Positions 1 through 8,730 of a DNA stretch of 64,000 nt are shown piece by piece. Location: assembly GCF_002814235.1 (NCBI RefSeq), contig NZ_PHSU01000020.1:164959-228958 (forward strand), read 5' to 3'. Origin of the DNA: Pseudomonas sp. QS1027 (GTDB lineage: Bacteria > Pseudomonadota > Gammaproteobacteria > Pseudomonadales > Pseudomonadaceae). How positions within the stretch are numbered: the first letter of the stretch is position 1; each line of letters opens with the position of its first letter. The translations under genes and the position numbers were made by a program. The notes beneath the pieces were generated by a model. That model worked only from the letters and a program-made list of their open reading frames with translations. It was not told where the DNA came from and did not search any database.

Positions 1-1
1 A

Positions 2-250
2 GTCGTCAACCCGACGCCTTATCACGTCTCTCTGGGCTCGGTCGAACTGGTGGGCAAAAGCGGCAACGAACGTTATCCGAAAGCCCCGAACAAGGAGGCC
101 AACGACAGCCTGTTGCTCCCGGCCGGTGATATCAAGCGCTTCGCCCTGCCCGCCCTGCGGACTCCGCCCCCGGGTGCACTGAAGGTCGAGTTCACCGCCA
201 TCAGCGATTTCGGCGCGCGGGTCAGCCATACCGCCGACATCCCCTCTTGA
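2..250 (+). CDS. Fimbrial periplasmic chaperone, C-terminal part (5' end outside window)
   Basis: The reading frame is open from base 2 and ends with TGA at 248-250, so only the last 82 residues are present. It starts inside VNPTPYHVSLGSVELVG, which matches the motif VHNPTPYHLNFDSVDLL in the second domain of the complete chaperone encoded just downstream. Both proteins also share the closing pattern VEF..I.D[FY]GAR. This identifies the C-terminal immunoglobulin-like domain of a PapD/FimC-type chaperone, which in this family donates a strand to pilus subunits in the periplasm and delivers them to the usher. The next chaperone starts 19 bp later, so the two form a tandem pair. The N-terminal domain with the subunit-binding strand cannot be inspected because it lies to the left of the window. 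Confidence 0.85.
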   Translation, partial: VVNPTPYHVSLGSVELVGKSGNERYPKAPNKEANDSLLLPAGDIKRFALPALRTPPPGALKVEFTAISDFGARVSHTADIPS

Positions 251-269
251 ACCGGACCGACGATTGCCC

Positions 270-1055
270 ATGAACACCCTCAGATCCCAGCACACCGCCC
301 GCTCCACCCGCCACGCCGCCGGGCTCGTCCTGGCGACCCTGACGTTGATCGCCAGCTTCACCGTGCAGGCCAGCGTCATTATCACCGGCACCCGCGTGGT
401 GTATCCGGCGAACCAGAAGGAAATGAGCATCCGGTTCGAGAACAAGAACCAGAAACCCGCGCTGGTGCAGGTCTGGTTGGACGGCGGCGACGAGGAGGTG
501 ACACCGGAACAGGCCAGGGTCCCGTTTATCGCCACACCGCCGATCTTCCGGATGGAGCCGGACAAGCAGCAGGTCGTGCGCCTGGCCTATACCGGCGAGC
601 CGCTGCCCAAGGATCGCGAGAGCCTGTTCTGGCTGAACATGCTGGAAGTCCCGCCCAAGACCCCAAATTCGGAGCAGGGCAACCAGTTGCAACTGGCGTT
701 CAAGACCCGCATCAAGGTGTTCTTCCGACCACAGGGCCTGCCGTACGAGGCGGCACAAGCCACCGAAAAGTTGCGCTGGAAGCTGGTGAAAACCGAACAG
801 GGATTGGCCCTGGAGGTACATAACCCGACGCCCTATCACCTGAACTTCGACTCGGTGGATCTGCTGGCGGCCGGCCAACGCCATGCCAAGCCGGTCGGCG
901 AGACGGCCGCCGAGAACATGGTCAATCCCCAGGCCAGCAACCGTTTCCCCCTGCCCAGCCTGAAGTCGGCGCCGAGTGCCGGCGCCCAGGTCGAGTTCCA
1001 GGTCATCGACGACTACGGTGCCCGGCACACGCACAAGGTCCAGGTCACGCCATGA
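270..1055 (+). CDS. Fimbrial periplasmic chaperone (PapD/FimC family)
   Basis: Encodes 261 residues. I chose ATG at 270; an in-frame TTG at 264 would add two residues and neither has a strong ribosome site. A signal peptide covers about residues 1-35, ending around TVQAS. The mature protein has the family's two-domain layout: the N-terminal Ig-like domain contains the hallmark ESLFWLNMLEVPPK at about residues 116-129, and the C-terminal domain contains VHNPTPYHLNF and VIDDYGARH. Such chaperones bind pilus subunits by donor-strand complementation and hand them to the outer-membrane usher, here encoded 135 bp downstream. It is a paralogue of the truncated chaperone at the left edge; two chaperones in one cluster suggest division of labour between subunits. 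Which one serves which subunit cannot be read from sequence. Confidence 0.93.
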   Translation: MNTLRSQHTARSTRHAAGLVLATLTLIASFTVQASVIITGTRVVYPANQKEMSIRFENKNQKPALVQVWLDGGDEEVTPEQARVPFIATPPIFRMEPDKQQVVRLAYTGEPLPKDRESLFWLNMLEVPPKTPNSEQGNQLQLAFKTRIKVFFRPQGLPYEAAQATEKLRWKLVKTEQGLALEVHNPTPYHLNFDSVDLLAAGQRHAKPVGETAAENMVNPQASNRFPLPSLKSAPSAGAQVEFQVIDDYGARHTHKVQVTP

Positions 1056-1190
1056 CGGGCTGAACGAAGACCCGGCGTCACTGAACGCCCACCCGTAACG
1101 ACACCTCCGGCCCCGTCGCGATCCTGAACGCGCGACGGCAGGGAGCGGCTTGCCCGAATCCGGCAATACACAAGGTTTGGAACGTTAGCG

Positions 1191-3803
1191 ATGAGATCGA
1201 AGACACAACCCGTAGCCGGCGGATCGCACCCTGTGCGCAGCCGCCTGGCCCACATCATTCACAGCCTTCTGCTGCTGGGCGCCGGCAGCGCCCTGGCCGC
1301 CGACGAGGTCGAGCAGGTGGAATTCAACCCGGCCTTCTTTCCGGGAGGTGGCGGGCAGATCGACATCTCGCGTTTCAACGAAGGCAATGTGGTCCTGCCG
1401 GGACAGTATCGCGCCGATATCACCGTAAACGGCGGTTGGATCGGCCGCGACGAACTGACCTTCGCCAGCGTCGAGGGTCAGAAAAACGCCCAGCTTTGCC
1501 TGGACCGCACCCTGCTGATCAGGCTCGGGGTCGACCTCGACGGGGTGGCAAAAAAGGCCGCCGAAGCCGGCGAAAACGTTCCGCCGCCATTGCCGAGCAC
1601 GCCGACCTGCGGCGATATCAGTACCTATCTACCTGGCGCCAGCGCCCGCTTCGATGCCGGCGAAAGCCGGCTGGACCTGCAAGTCCCGCAGATCTATCTG
1701 TCACGCAAGGCACGTGGTTATGTCAGTCCGGAACACTGGGACACGGGCGTGAACGCGGCGTTCATCCGCTACGACGCCAACGCGTTCAGGAACAGCAACC
1801 AGGGCCGTTCATCGTTCTCCAACTCCCTGAGGCTGAACACCGGTCTCAACCTGGACGGTTGGCACCTGCGACACAACGGCGCCTACAGCGGCAGCAATAC
1901 CGGCAGCAGCTACCAGAGCAGCGCCACCTATGTGCAACGGGAACTGCCCGGGCTGCAATCGCAACTCATGGCCGGCGAGATCTACACCACCGGCGAGTTG
2001 TTCGACAGCATTCGCCTGCGCGGCGCCACCCTGGCCACCGACGATCGCATGCTGCCCGACTCGCAGACCGGCTATGCGCCCATCGTCCGTGGCGTGGCCG
2101 AGAGCAATGCCCGGGTCAGCATACGCCAGCGCGGCATACTGCTCGACGAAGTCAGTGTGCCGCCGGGCCCCTTCGTGCTCGACGACCTGTTCCCCACCGG
2201 CTACGGCGGCGACCTGGAGGTCACCGTCACCGAGGCCGACGGGCGCCAGCGGCAATTCATCGTACCTTTCGCCTCCGATGTGAAGCTGCTCCGGCCGGGC
2301 TATGGCCGCTATTCCCTGAGCGTGGGCGAGATGGCCGAGCTCGGCATCAACAGCAATCCCTGGCTGAGCCAGGGCACCTTCCAGTACGGTCTCAACAACC
2401 TGCTCACCGGCTATACCGGGGCCTTGGCCTCGGAAGGCTACAACTCGCAAATCCTCGGCGCGGCCCTCAATACCCCCTTGGGTGCGATTTCGCTGGATGC
2501 GACCACCTCCCATGCCGAGCTGCCAGGCAATGGAAACCGCCGGGGCCAGAGCCTGCAGGCCCGCTACAACAAGAACTTCGCCGACACCGGGACCAACTTC
2601 GCCCTCGGCGCCTTCCGTTACTCCACCGACGGTTTCCTCACCGCGCGGGATACCGCGCAACTGCGTGAACTGGCCCGTGACGGAGGCAACCTGGAGAATA
2701 TCAGCCGGGTCCGCGAACGCCTGGATATCAGCATCAACCAGAGCCTGGAACAGGGTTCGCTGTTCCTCACCGGCTCGTCGCAGAACTACTGGAACCGCAA
2801 GGGCGGCAGCCTGAGCTTCAGCGCCGGCTACAGCAGCAACTGGCAACGCATGAACTACACCGTCAGTGCCCAGCGTACCCGCGACCTGCTGACCGAGCGC
2901 AGCAGCAACCAGATCGACCTCACCGTCAGCCTGCCGCTGGGCTACTCGAACCGCGCACCCAACCTGTCGAGCACGCTGACTCATGGCGACCAGCAAAACA
3001 GCCTCCGGACCGGCCTCAGCGGCACCTGGGGCGAACGCAACGAGATCAACTACGGAGCTTCGGCCAGTCACGCCGACAATGGCGTCGGCAACAGTTTCAA
3101 CGCCGACCTGCAATACCGCAGCCGCTATGCCCAGACCTCTACCAGCTACAGCCAGGGCAACGGCTACCACTCGCAATCCCTGGGCCTGTCCGGCGGCCTG
3201 GTGGCCCATGCCGACGGCCTGACCCTGACCCCGGAACTGGGCGACACCATCGGCCTGGTCAATGCGCCCGGGGCCAAGGGCGCCTGGGTCGGCAGCAACA
3301 ACGCGCAGGTGGACGACAACGGCTACGCCGTGGTGCCGCACCTCACGCCGTACCGCCAGAACGTGGTCGAGCTGGACCCCAAGGACATGTCCCATGACGT
3401 GGAGCTCAAGTCCGCCTCGCACAACGTCGCGCCCCGGGCCGGTTCCGTGGTGGTGATGAAGTACGAGACCAGCAGCGGACGGGCCTTGATCATCAATGCC
3501 CTGCGCGAGGATGGCAGCCCGTTGCCCTTCGGTGCCGATGTGTTCGATGAAAGCGGCGCCGGCACGGGCGTGGTCGGGCAAAGCAGCAAGGCGTTTGTCC
3601 GGGTAGCACGGGATAGCGGCCAACTGACGGTCAAGTGGGGCTCGGCCAGCACGGACACCTGCCAGATTGTCTACGACCTGGGCACCCTGCCCGAATCCGA
3701 AGGCTTGCGGCAGATGGAAGGCGTGTGCCGGCCCAGCGCTCCGGTAGCCGCCGAGGAAGAGTCGGGCGAGGCAAACAATCAAACAAAGGACGCGACCTAT
3801 TGA
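1191..3803 (+). CDS. Outer-membrane fimbrial usher (FimD/PapC family)
   Basis: Encodes 870 residues, the usual size for an usher. A signal peptide occupies about residues 1-36 (cut near SALA/ADE). It is followed by the N-terminal chaperone-docking domain beginning VEFNPAFFPGGG and ISRFNEGN, typical of PapC/FimD. The central part has the usher pattern around RGATLATDDRMLPDSQTGYAP and RGVAESNARVSI, and the remainder is the Tyr/Ser/Asn-rich alternating sequence of a 24-strand barrel. The C-terminal domains carry a late cysteine pair (C..IVYDLG and EGVCRP). The protein receives chaperone-subunit complexes, catalyses pilus polymerisation and is the secretion pore. It lies between the chaperones and the three subunit genes. 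No frameshift or internal stop is visible, so it looks functional. Confidence 0.96.
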   Translation: MRSKTQPVAGGSHPVRSRLAHIIHSLLLLGAGSALAADEVEQVEFNPAFFPGGGGQIDISRFNEGNVVLPGQYRADITVNGGWIGRDELTFASVEGQKNAQLCLDRTLLIRLGVDLDGVAKKAAEAGENVPPPLPSTPTCGDISTYLPGASARFDAGESRLDLQVPQIYLSRKARGYVSPEHWDTGVNAAFIRYDANAFRNSNQGRSSFSNSLRLNTGLNLDGWHLRHNGAYSGSNTGSSYQSSATYVQRELPGLQSQLMAGEIYTTGELFDSIRLRGATLATDDRMLPDSQTGYAPIVRGVAESNARVSIRQRGILLDEVSVPPGPFVLDDLFPTGYGGDLEVTVTEADGRQRQFIVPFASDVKLLRPGYGRYSLSVGEMAELGINSNPWLSQGTFQYGLNNLLTGYTGALASEGYNSQILGAALNTPLGAISLDATTSHAELPGNGNRRGQSLQARYNKNFADTGTNFALGAFRYSTDGFLTARDTAQLRELARDGGNLENISRVRERLDISINQSLEQGSLFLTGSSQNYWNRKGGSLSFSAGYSSNWQRMNYTVSAQRTRDLLTERSSNQIDLTVSLPLGYSNRAPNLSSTLTHGDQQNSLRTGLSGTWGERNEINYGASASHADNGVGNSFNADLQYRSRYAQTSTSYSQGNGYHSQSLGLSGGLVAHADGLTLTPELGDTIGLVNAPGAKGAWVGSNNAQVDDNGYAVVPHLTPYRQNVVELDPKDMSHDVELKSASHNVAPRAGSVVVMKYETSSGRALIINALREDGSPLPFGADVFDESGAGTGVVGQSSKAFVRVARDSGQLTVKWGSASTDTCQIVYDLGTLPESEGLRQMEGVCRPSAPVAAEEESGEANNQTKDATY

Positions 3804-3899
3804 ACGCCGCTGTCGAACTTTCACTGCCTGACGCTATCAAGCTGCCGAACTTCACAGTGAGTTGTAACCGATCATAGAACAGAGGTTGATTGACCTGAT

Positions 3900-4850
3900 A
3901 TGAAACCTTTAACCGCTAAAATGCTTTCCGTACTTTTTCTCGTTCTATTGTCGGAGGCCGCAATGGCGGCCTGCACGAGAACTTATACTCAACTCAACAT
4001 TCCGATGGGTACAGTGACAGTCGAAGATAATGTCGCCATTGGCGCCCCGCTGACTCCGGGCTGGACCAATCTATTGCCCAGAGCCCAGTGGTATTGCACG
4101 CCAAACAGTCATTACGCTCCCTATGTTCAGGGGGCTGCCGGTGAGCTTTCTCGCTATGTGGAGGGTGGCCAAACCCATAGCGTATATCCCACTGGCGTGA
4201 ATGGAGTCGGCATTGTCATTTCCGCGGAGCCCGCCAGGCGTAGGGGCGTGCAGCAAGGTGTCGAGAAAGCCTTAATTGCCAGCTTCTCCACCGAGGCTTA
4301 TCACGCTTATACGCTCACCTATAAACTTATCAAGACGGGCGCTATCTCTTCCGGTGGAAGTGTTAACCGGCATGTGGCGGACACCTGGATGATTTCAAGA
4401 GGCAGTGAACAGTTCTCGATATACATCACTGGTACTATCAACCCCCGTATCCCCACCTGCGACCTCGCCGCTGGCGACGTCAGCCGCACGATCCAGCTGG
4501 ACCCCGTTCGGCTCTCGAACTTCACCGGCACCTGGATCGGCAAGAAAACCTTCGACATCTCCGCCGATTGCAGCAATGCCTCAAACGTGACCTTCAGATT
4601 CACCGGCACTCCAGCCAGCGGAAACTCGGCGCTCTTTGCCAGCACGGGCGACGCCCGCAGTGTGGGTCTGTGGCTGTACTCACGCATCGGCGGCGTCGAA
4701 TCAACCCTCAGCCATAACGGCACCCGTACCGTGGCGGTGTCAGGCACCCGAGCGGTGCTGCCACTGGGGGCGGCCTATCACAAGACTACCGGCACCCTGA
4801 CCAAAGGCACGCTGGCAAGTACCGTCACCGTCAACATCACTTACAACTGA
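3900..4850 (+). CDS. Two-domain fimbrial tip adhesin (FimH-like architecture)
   Basis: Encodes 316 residues with a signal peptide at about 1-23 (AMAAC). Residues about 24-180 form an N-terminal domain I cannot assign to a named lectin. It has an early cysteine and a second in QWYCTPN, spaced much like the disulfide of FimH, and reaches a linker near YITGTINPRIPTCDL. Residues about 180-316 form a pilin domain closely resembling the two downstream subunits: AGDVSRTI, FDISADCSNASNVTF, SRIGGVESTL, AVLPLGAAY and the C-terminal VNITYN. In chaperone-usher pili this architecture marks the tip adhesin, with the first domain binding a receptor and the second taking the donor strand. The N-terminal half is visibly more A/T-rich than the pilin half and the rest of the cluster, which suggests a different origin. 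The receptor is unknown. Confidence 0.85.
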   Translation: MKPLTAKMLSVLFLVLLSEAAMAACTRTYTQLNIPMGTVTVEDNVAIGAPLTPGWTNLLPRAQWYCTPNSHYAPYVQGAAGELSRYVEGGQTHSVYPTGVNGVGIVISAEPARRRGVQQGVEKALIASFSTEAYHAYTLTYKLIKTGAISSGGSVNRHVADTWMISRGSEQFSIYITGTINPRIPTCDLAAGDVSRTIQLDPVRLSNFTGTWIGKKTFDISADCSNASNVTFRFTGTPASGNSALFASTGDARSVGLWLYSRIGGVESTLSHNGTRTVAVSGTRAVLPLGAAYHKTTGTLTKGTLASTVTVNITYN

Positions 4851-4912
4851 GCCAGCAGACCGCTCGTCGAGTGCAATGCGTCAATCACTCTTATCTGACA
4901 AGGATACCTGCA

Positions 4913-5446
4913 ATGAAAGCACCTCTTTTCGTATTGCCCCTACTGGCTGCAGCCATGATCACCAACACTACCCAGGCTGCCACGACCGGCAGCCTGCGGT
5001 TCACAGGGAATATCGAGGGTGGTACATGCCGTCTGGACGCAGGCGATGTCAGCCGCACGATCGAGTTGCCCCTGGTCAAGGTCAGCGACTTCGATAACTC
5101 CACTTGGGCCGGGCTCAAGACATTCAACCTGACCGCCGACTGCGATGCGGATATCAGGAATGTCACCTTCACCTTTGACGGCACACCGGACACGTGGTTG
5201 CCGGCACACTTCGCCAATATCGGCGGTACCGCCCGCGGCGTCGCTACCGCGATTGAATCGCGCATCGGGGGAACCGCCTCCAACATCCCAGCCAACGGCA
5301 ACCCTGCCGCTCGCGGGAGAACCATTCCCACAAGCGCCGGCAAGGCGGTACTGCCCATGGGCGCGTATTACAAAAAGACCGTCATCGGCAGCGTCGGCAA
5401 AGGCACGACGATCACCACGGCCTCCGTGACCATTACCTACAACTGA
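4913..5446 (+). CDS. Fimbrial subunit (pilin)
   Basis: Encodes 177 residues from ATG 4913, preceded by AAGGA at suitable spacing. An upstream in-frame GTG at 4871 would put 14 residues before the signal peptide and is less likely. A signal peptide covers about residues 1-22 (TTQA). The mature protein is one pilin domain with a disulfide pair (GGTCRL and TADCDADIRN) and a C-terminal SVTITYN that should form the beta-zipper strand for assembly. The segment AGDVSRTIELPLVKVSDF is shared with the adhesin's pilin domain and, in altered form, with the next gene. It is probably a shaft or adaptor subunit assembled through the usher upstream. Whether this or the following protein is the major subunit cannot be decided from sequence. 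Confidence 0.9.
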   Translation: MKAPLFVLPLLAAAMITNTTQAATTGSLRFTGNIEGGTCRLDAGDVSRTIELPLVKVSDFDNSTWAGLKTFNLTADCDADIRNVTFTFDGTPDTWLPAHFANIGGTARGVATAIESRIGGTASNIPANGNPAARGRTIPTSAGKAVLPMGAYYKKTVIGSVGKGTTITTASVTITYN

Positions 5447-5505
5447 CGCCCCAAGCCCTAACAGGCCGCCACCTCCCGTCGGCCCGCCAGAACGGACAAC
5501 ACCCG

Positions 5506-6027
5506 ATGAAAACCTACCTGATCCCCCTGGCGCTGGCGCTCGCGGCCATCGCCCAAGCTTCGGCCACAGAGACCCTGAACCCGGGCAATCTACGCTTCGA
5601 AGGCACTATCGAGGGCGGCACCTGCAACCTGATTGCCGATGACATCGAGCGCGCCATCTCCCTGCCACCGGTCAAGATCGATGACTTCACGGGCGTCGAC
5701 TCGGCAGGTCACAGGCCCTTCGAACTGAGCGCCCGCTGCGACTCGGACATCAGCAGTGTCACCTTCACGTTCCAAGGCACACCGGCCCCCTCGGATGGCG
5801 CCCGCTTCGCCAATACCGGTGACGCCAACGGCCTTACGCTGTGGCTGTACTCACGCCTGGGGGGCGTGCAACAGACCATCCGCGCCGACGGCAACGACAA
5901 TGCCCGCACCTTGACGCCGACCGGCGGCCAGGCAGTGCTGCCGCTGGGGGCGGCCTACTGGAAGTCCGGTACGGTCAGCGAAGGCGAGCTGGAAAGCCTG
6001 GCGACGGTGGACGTCACCTACAACTGA
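5506..6027 (+). CDS. Fimbrial subunit (pilin)
   Basis: Encodes 173 residues with a signal peptide at about 1-20 (AQASA). The single pilin domain has the cysteine pair in GGTCNLIADD and SARCDSDISS, the motif TLWLYSRLGGVQQTI, PLGAAYWKSG and a C-terminal VDVTYN. It is clearly homologous to the preceding subunit and to the pilin half of the tip adhesin, consistent with duplication within the cluster. It is the last gene of the fimbrial cluster: its stop is 30 bp from the stop of the convergent acetyl-CoA hydrolase homologue, and I see no strong terminator between them. Likely the major or a minor shaft component. Confidence 0.9.
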   Translation: MKTYLIPLALALAAIAQASATETLNPGNLRFEGTIEGGTCNLIADDIERAISLPPVKIDDFTGVDSAGHRPFELSARCDSDISSVTFTFQGTPAPSDGARFANTGDANGLTLWLYSRLGGVQQTIRADGNDNARTLTPTGGQAVLPLGAAYWKSGTVSEGELESLATVDVTYN

Positions 6028-6057
6028 GGCGTACGCCCTGCGCCAGCCCCCCGTCCG

Positions 6058-7980
6058 CTAGCCGGCAGTGGCCTGCAGCCCCGCCAGCAGCAGACGCTGG
6101 TACAACTCGTCACGCAGGCCTTGCGGCTGCGCCAGCCCCATGCGCTCCAGATGCACCGGGAACGCCGACGGTTCGGGCGCGTCGAGCGTCGCCTTGCCCA
6201 ACTCAAGCGCCTCAGTGAGCTTGAGTTTGCTCTTGAGCCAGTTCAACGCCCGCAACAGATCCCGCTCTTCGGGCTGGAAATCACAACCCAGCGGATACTC
6301 CGGGAACAGATGCGGGTGACGCGTGCGAATCGCCTCCAAACGTTGCGGGCTGTTATCGGCAAAACGTGGATCGAGACGGAAACTCCCCGGCAACTTTCCG
6401 ACTTTTTGCGCCTGCTCGATCAGTTCCGACTGGAAGCGCGAATCGGCGATATTCAGCAACGCTTCGATGACCTGGGCGTCGGTCTTCCCGCGCAGATCGG
6501 CAATGCCGTACTCGGTCACCACGATATCCCGCAGATGCCGGGGGATGGTGCAATGCCCATACTCCCAGACGATGTTCGAATTGACCTCACCGCCCGATTC
6601 GCGCCAGCTGCGCAGGATCAGGATCGACCGCGCGCCCTCCAGCGCATGCCCCTGGGCCACAAAGTTGTACTGCCCGCCGACACCGCTGAGCACCCGGCCG
6701 TCTTCCAGCTGGTCGGCAACGCCGGCGCCGAGCAACGTCATGGTGAAGGCACTGTTGATAAAACGTGCGTCGAGACGCTGCAAGCGCTTGAGTGCTTCCT
6801 GGCCGTACAACTCGTTGATGTAGCTGATGGCGGTCATGTTGAACTCGCCCAGCTTGTCCCGGGACAGCTCGTGCAGGCGCTGATAAAAACTGCGCGGCCC
6901 GAGAAAGAAGCCGCCATGCACCGCAATGCCACCCGTCTGCCGGGTGCTGTCGAGGGTCCCGGCGTTGGCCTGGCGTTGCTGCTCAAGGTCGGCGTAGACC
7001 TTGCGCCGCACGATACCCGCGTCCGCCAGCACCAGCAGGCCGTTGACGAACATCTCGCTGCAACCGTAAAGCCCCTCGGCAAACGCCTCGACACCGCCCT
7101 CCTTGTCGAGCAGCGCTTTCCAGGGCAACAGGTCGATATCCGCCAACAAGGCCTGGTAACCCTCGTTGTCCGCCTGCCGGGCCAGCAAGGCGCCGGTCAA
7201 GGCGTCGCCCATGGAGCCGATGCCGATCTGCAGGGTGCCGCCATCGCGCACCAGGGTGCTGGCGTGCAGGCCGATAAAATGATCCTGGGTGTCCACCGGC
7301 ATGTTCGGAGTGGAGAACAGGGTGCTGCGCTCCGGCTCGTCGATCAGCAGGTCGAAGGCCTCACGGCTGAGCTCGGAATCCCCCGGCATGTACGGCAGGT
7401 CGCTGTGAACCTGCGCCAGCACCAGGATGGTCTCCCCGGCGGCGCGGCGGCGGGCGATCATCGGCAGCAGGTCGAGGGTGATGTCCGGGTTGCAGCTCAG
7501 GCTCAGACGCCCGGGATGCTCCGGGGACTCGGCCACCAGTTGCGCGATCAGGTTCAGGCCGGCGGCGTTGATGTCGCGGGCGGCATGGCTGTAGTTGCTG
7601 CTGACGTAATCCTGTTGGGCCTGAGTACTGTGCAACAGGCTGCCGGGCTGCATGAAGAACTGCTGGACGTGGATATTCGGCGGCAGGCTGTCCCGGCGCA
7701 GGTCGGCGAGGAAATCCAGTTCGGGGTAGTCACCGAATATCCGTTCGACAAAGGGTTCGAGGAAACGCCGCTGCAAGCCGTCACCGAGGGACGGGCGGCC
7801 GAGGCTCAAGGCCGTGTAGATCGTCAGCCGACGCTCCGGCAATTGCCGGATGCGCTGGTAGAGCGCGTTGATAAACCGGTTGGGTTTGCCCAGGCCCAAG
7901 GGGCTGGCCATGTGGATATGCGCCGGCAGCCGTGCCAGCACCTCATCGACTGCACATTCGATAGAACAGGATTGCACCAT
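6058..7980 (-). CDS. Acetyl-CoA hydrolase/transferase family protein, long form
   Basis: Encodes 640 residues. The start ATG at 7980 has GAGGAGG eight bases upstream, which decides against the longer open frame to 8085. Recognisable family features are VLSGVGGQYNFVAQG (the Gly-rich loop of class I CoA-transferases) and DIVVTEYGIADLRGKT, the signature of the C-terminal acetyl-CoA hydrolase/transferase domain. The protein is longer than ordinary Cat1/AarC-type enzymes and the first CoA-transferase domain is poorly recognisable. I could not place the catalytic glutamate with confidence: the stretch before the Gly-rich loop reads INSAFTMTLLG. It may move CoA between carboxylic acids or hydrolyse acyl-CoA, but the substrate is not inferable. 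It is monocistronic, separated from cycB by a hairpin terminator. Confidence 0.8.
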   Translation of the reverse strand: MVQSCSIECAVDEVLARLPAHIHMASPLGLGKPNRFINALYQRIRQLPERRLTIYTALSLGRPSLGDGLQRRFLEPFVERIFGDYPELDFLADLRRDSLPPNIHVQQFFMQPGSLLHSTQAQQDYVSSNYSHAARDINAAGLNLIAQLVAESPEHPGRLSLSCNPDITLDLLPMIARRRAAGETILVLAQVHSDLPYMPGDSELSREAFDLLIDEPERSTLFSTPNMPVDTQDHFIGLHASTLVRDGGTLQIGIGSMGDALTGALLARQADNEGYQALLADIDLLPWKALLDKEGGVEAFAEGLYGCSEMFVNGLLVLADAGIVRRKVYADLEQQRQANAGTLDSTRQTGGIAVHGGFFLGPRSFYQRLHELSRDKLGEFNMTAISYINELYGQEALKRLQRLDARFINSAFTMTLLGAGVADQLEDGRVLSGVGGQYNFVAQGHALEGARSILILRSWRESGGEVNSNIVWEYGHCTIPRHLRDIVVTEYGIADLRGKTDAQVIEALLNIADSRFQSELIEQAQKVGKLPGSFRLDPRFADNSPQRLEAIRTRHPHLFPEYPLGCDFQPEERDLLRALNWLKSKLKLTEALELGKATLDAPEPSAFPVHLERMGLAQPQGLRDELYQRLLLAGLQATAG

Positions 7981-8083
7981 CGGATCCTCCTCGCCTTTCC
8001 GTGAATTGAGGTTCGACCGAGCTTGCCGGGAATTTGCTGCAAATGACAGCCCGGCGACACTGGAGCGAATCTTCGCCAGATGC

Positions 8084-8110
8084 AAAAAAGCCGCTCGTAA
8101 GCGGCTTTTT
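8084..8110. terminator. Rho-independent terminator between cycB and the CoA-transferase gene
   Basis: AAAAAAGCCGCT, a four-base loop (CGTA) and AGCGGCTTTTT form a hairpin with A and T tracts on its two sides. It lies 15 bp after the stop of the minus-strand cytochrome gene, so its main use is to end that transcript before the CoA-transferase gene. Confidence 0.85.
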
Positions 8111-8125
8111 CAGAGATGATCGGTC

Positions 8126-8557
8126 TTATTTCAGTCCGGACATTTTCTCGATCGCACCTTTGAGCTCGTCATCGGAGCAATCGGCGCAAGTGCCTTTTGG
8201 CGGCATTGCGTTAAGACCGGTGATGGCCTTGGCCAGCAGGCCACTGAGGCCGCCCTGGTGATCGGCGCGATCTTTCCAGGCCGCGGCGTCGCCGATTTTC
8301 GGCGAACCGAGCAGACCGGTGCCATGGCAGGCGTTGCAATGTTTGGCAATCACTTCGTCCGGCGTCTTGGCACCACCGCCACCACCCACGGTAGCCGCCA
8401 CTTCCATGCCCTTGCACTCTTCACCCTGGACACACACTTTGCCCACCGGATCGAGGCGCTTGGCGATGTCGTCATTGATGGTCGAAGCCTGAGCGCTGAT
8501 TGCCCACAGGGCGACTACGGTTGCTGGTACGGCCAGCATTTTCATAATTGGATTCAC
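8126..8557 (-). CDS. cycB: Cytochrome c5 (monohaem class I cytochrome c)
   Basis: Encodes 143 residues. I chose GTG 8557 because GAGGG stands seven bases upstream; the in-frame ATG at 8545 would be 19 bases from it. A signal peptide runs to about residue 24 (SAQA). The haem-binding motif CNACH lies near residue 73, with the likely axial methionine in NAMPPKGTC. A second cysteine pair (CADC) in the C-terminal part is characteristic of cytochrome c5. Another Cys pair (CVQGEEC) precedes the haem domain and may form a disulfide. It is an electron carrier of the periplasm or periplasmic membrane face. It corresponds by position and sequence to cycB (PA5300) next to pauR in P. aeruginosa; the symbol rests on that synteny. 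Confidence 0.9.
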   Translation of the reverse strand: MNPIMKMLAVPATVVALWAISAQASTINDDIAKRLDPVGKVCVQGEECKGMEVAATVGGGGGAKTPDEVIAKHCNACHGTGLLGSPKIGDAAAWKDRADHQGGLSGLLAKAITGLNAMPPKGTCADCSDDELKGAIEKMSGLK

Positions 8558-8730
8558 GCGTACACCCTCAATGGTGGCTAATCACGCCCGCAACCACGGT
8601 TTCGCAGGCGGCGTGAGTATAACGGTTCGACTGCCACTGCGAAACAACCCTAATACTCACAAGGTTATTAGCCGAGTGGCCAATCAATACTGCCGGGCGC
8701 CTTGAAATCCCTGACCTGACGCCTCTGCTC

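Noticed and set aside
1809..3824. Open frame of 671 codons on the minus strand opposite the usher
   Set aside because: The usher frame has signal peptide, domains and full family length; the antisense product has no family features.
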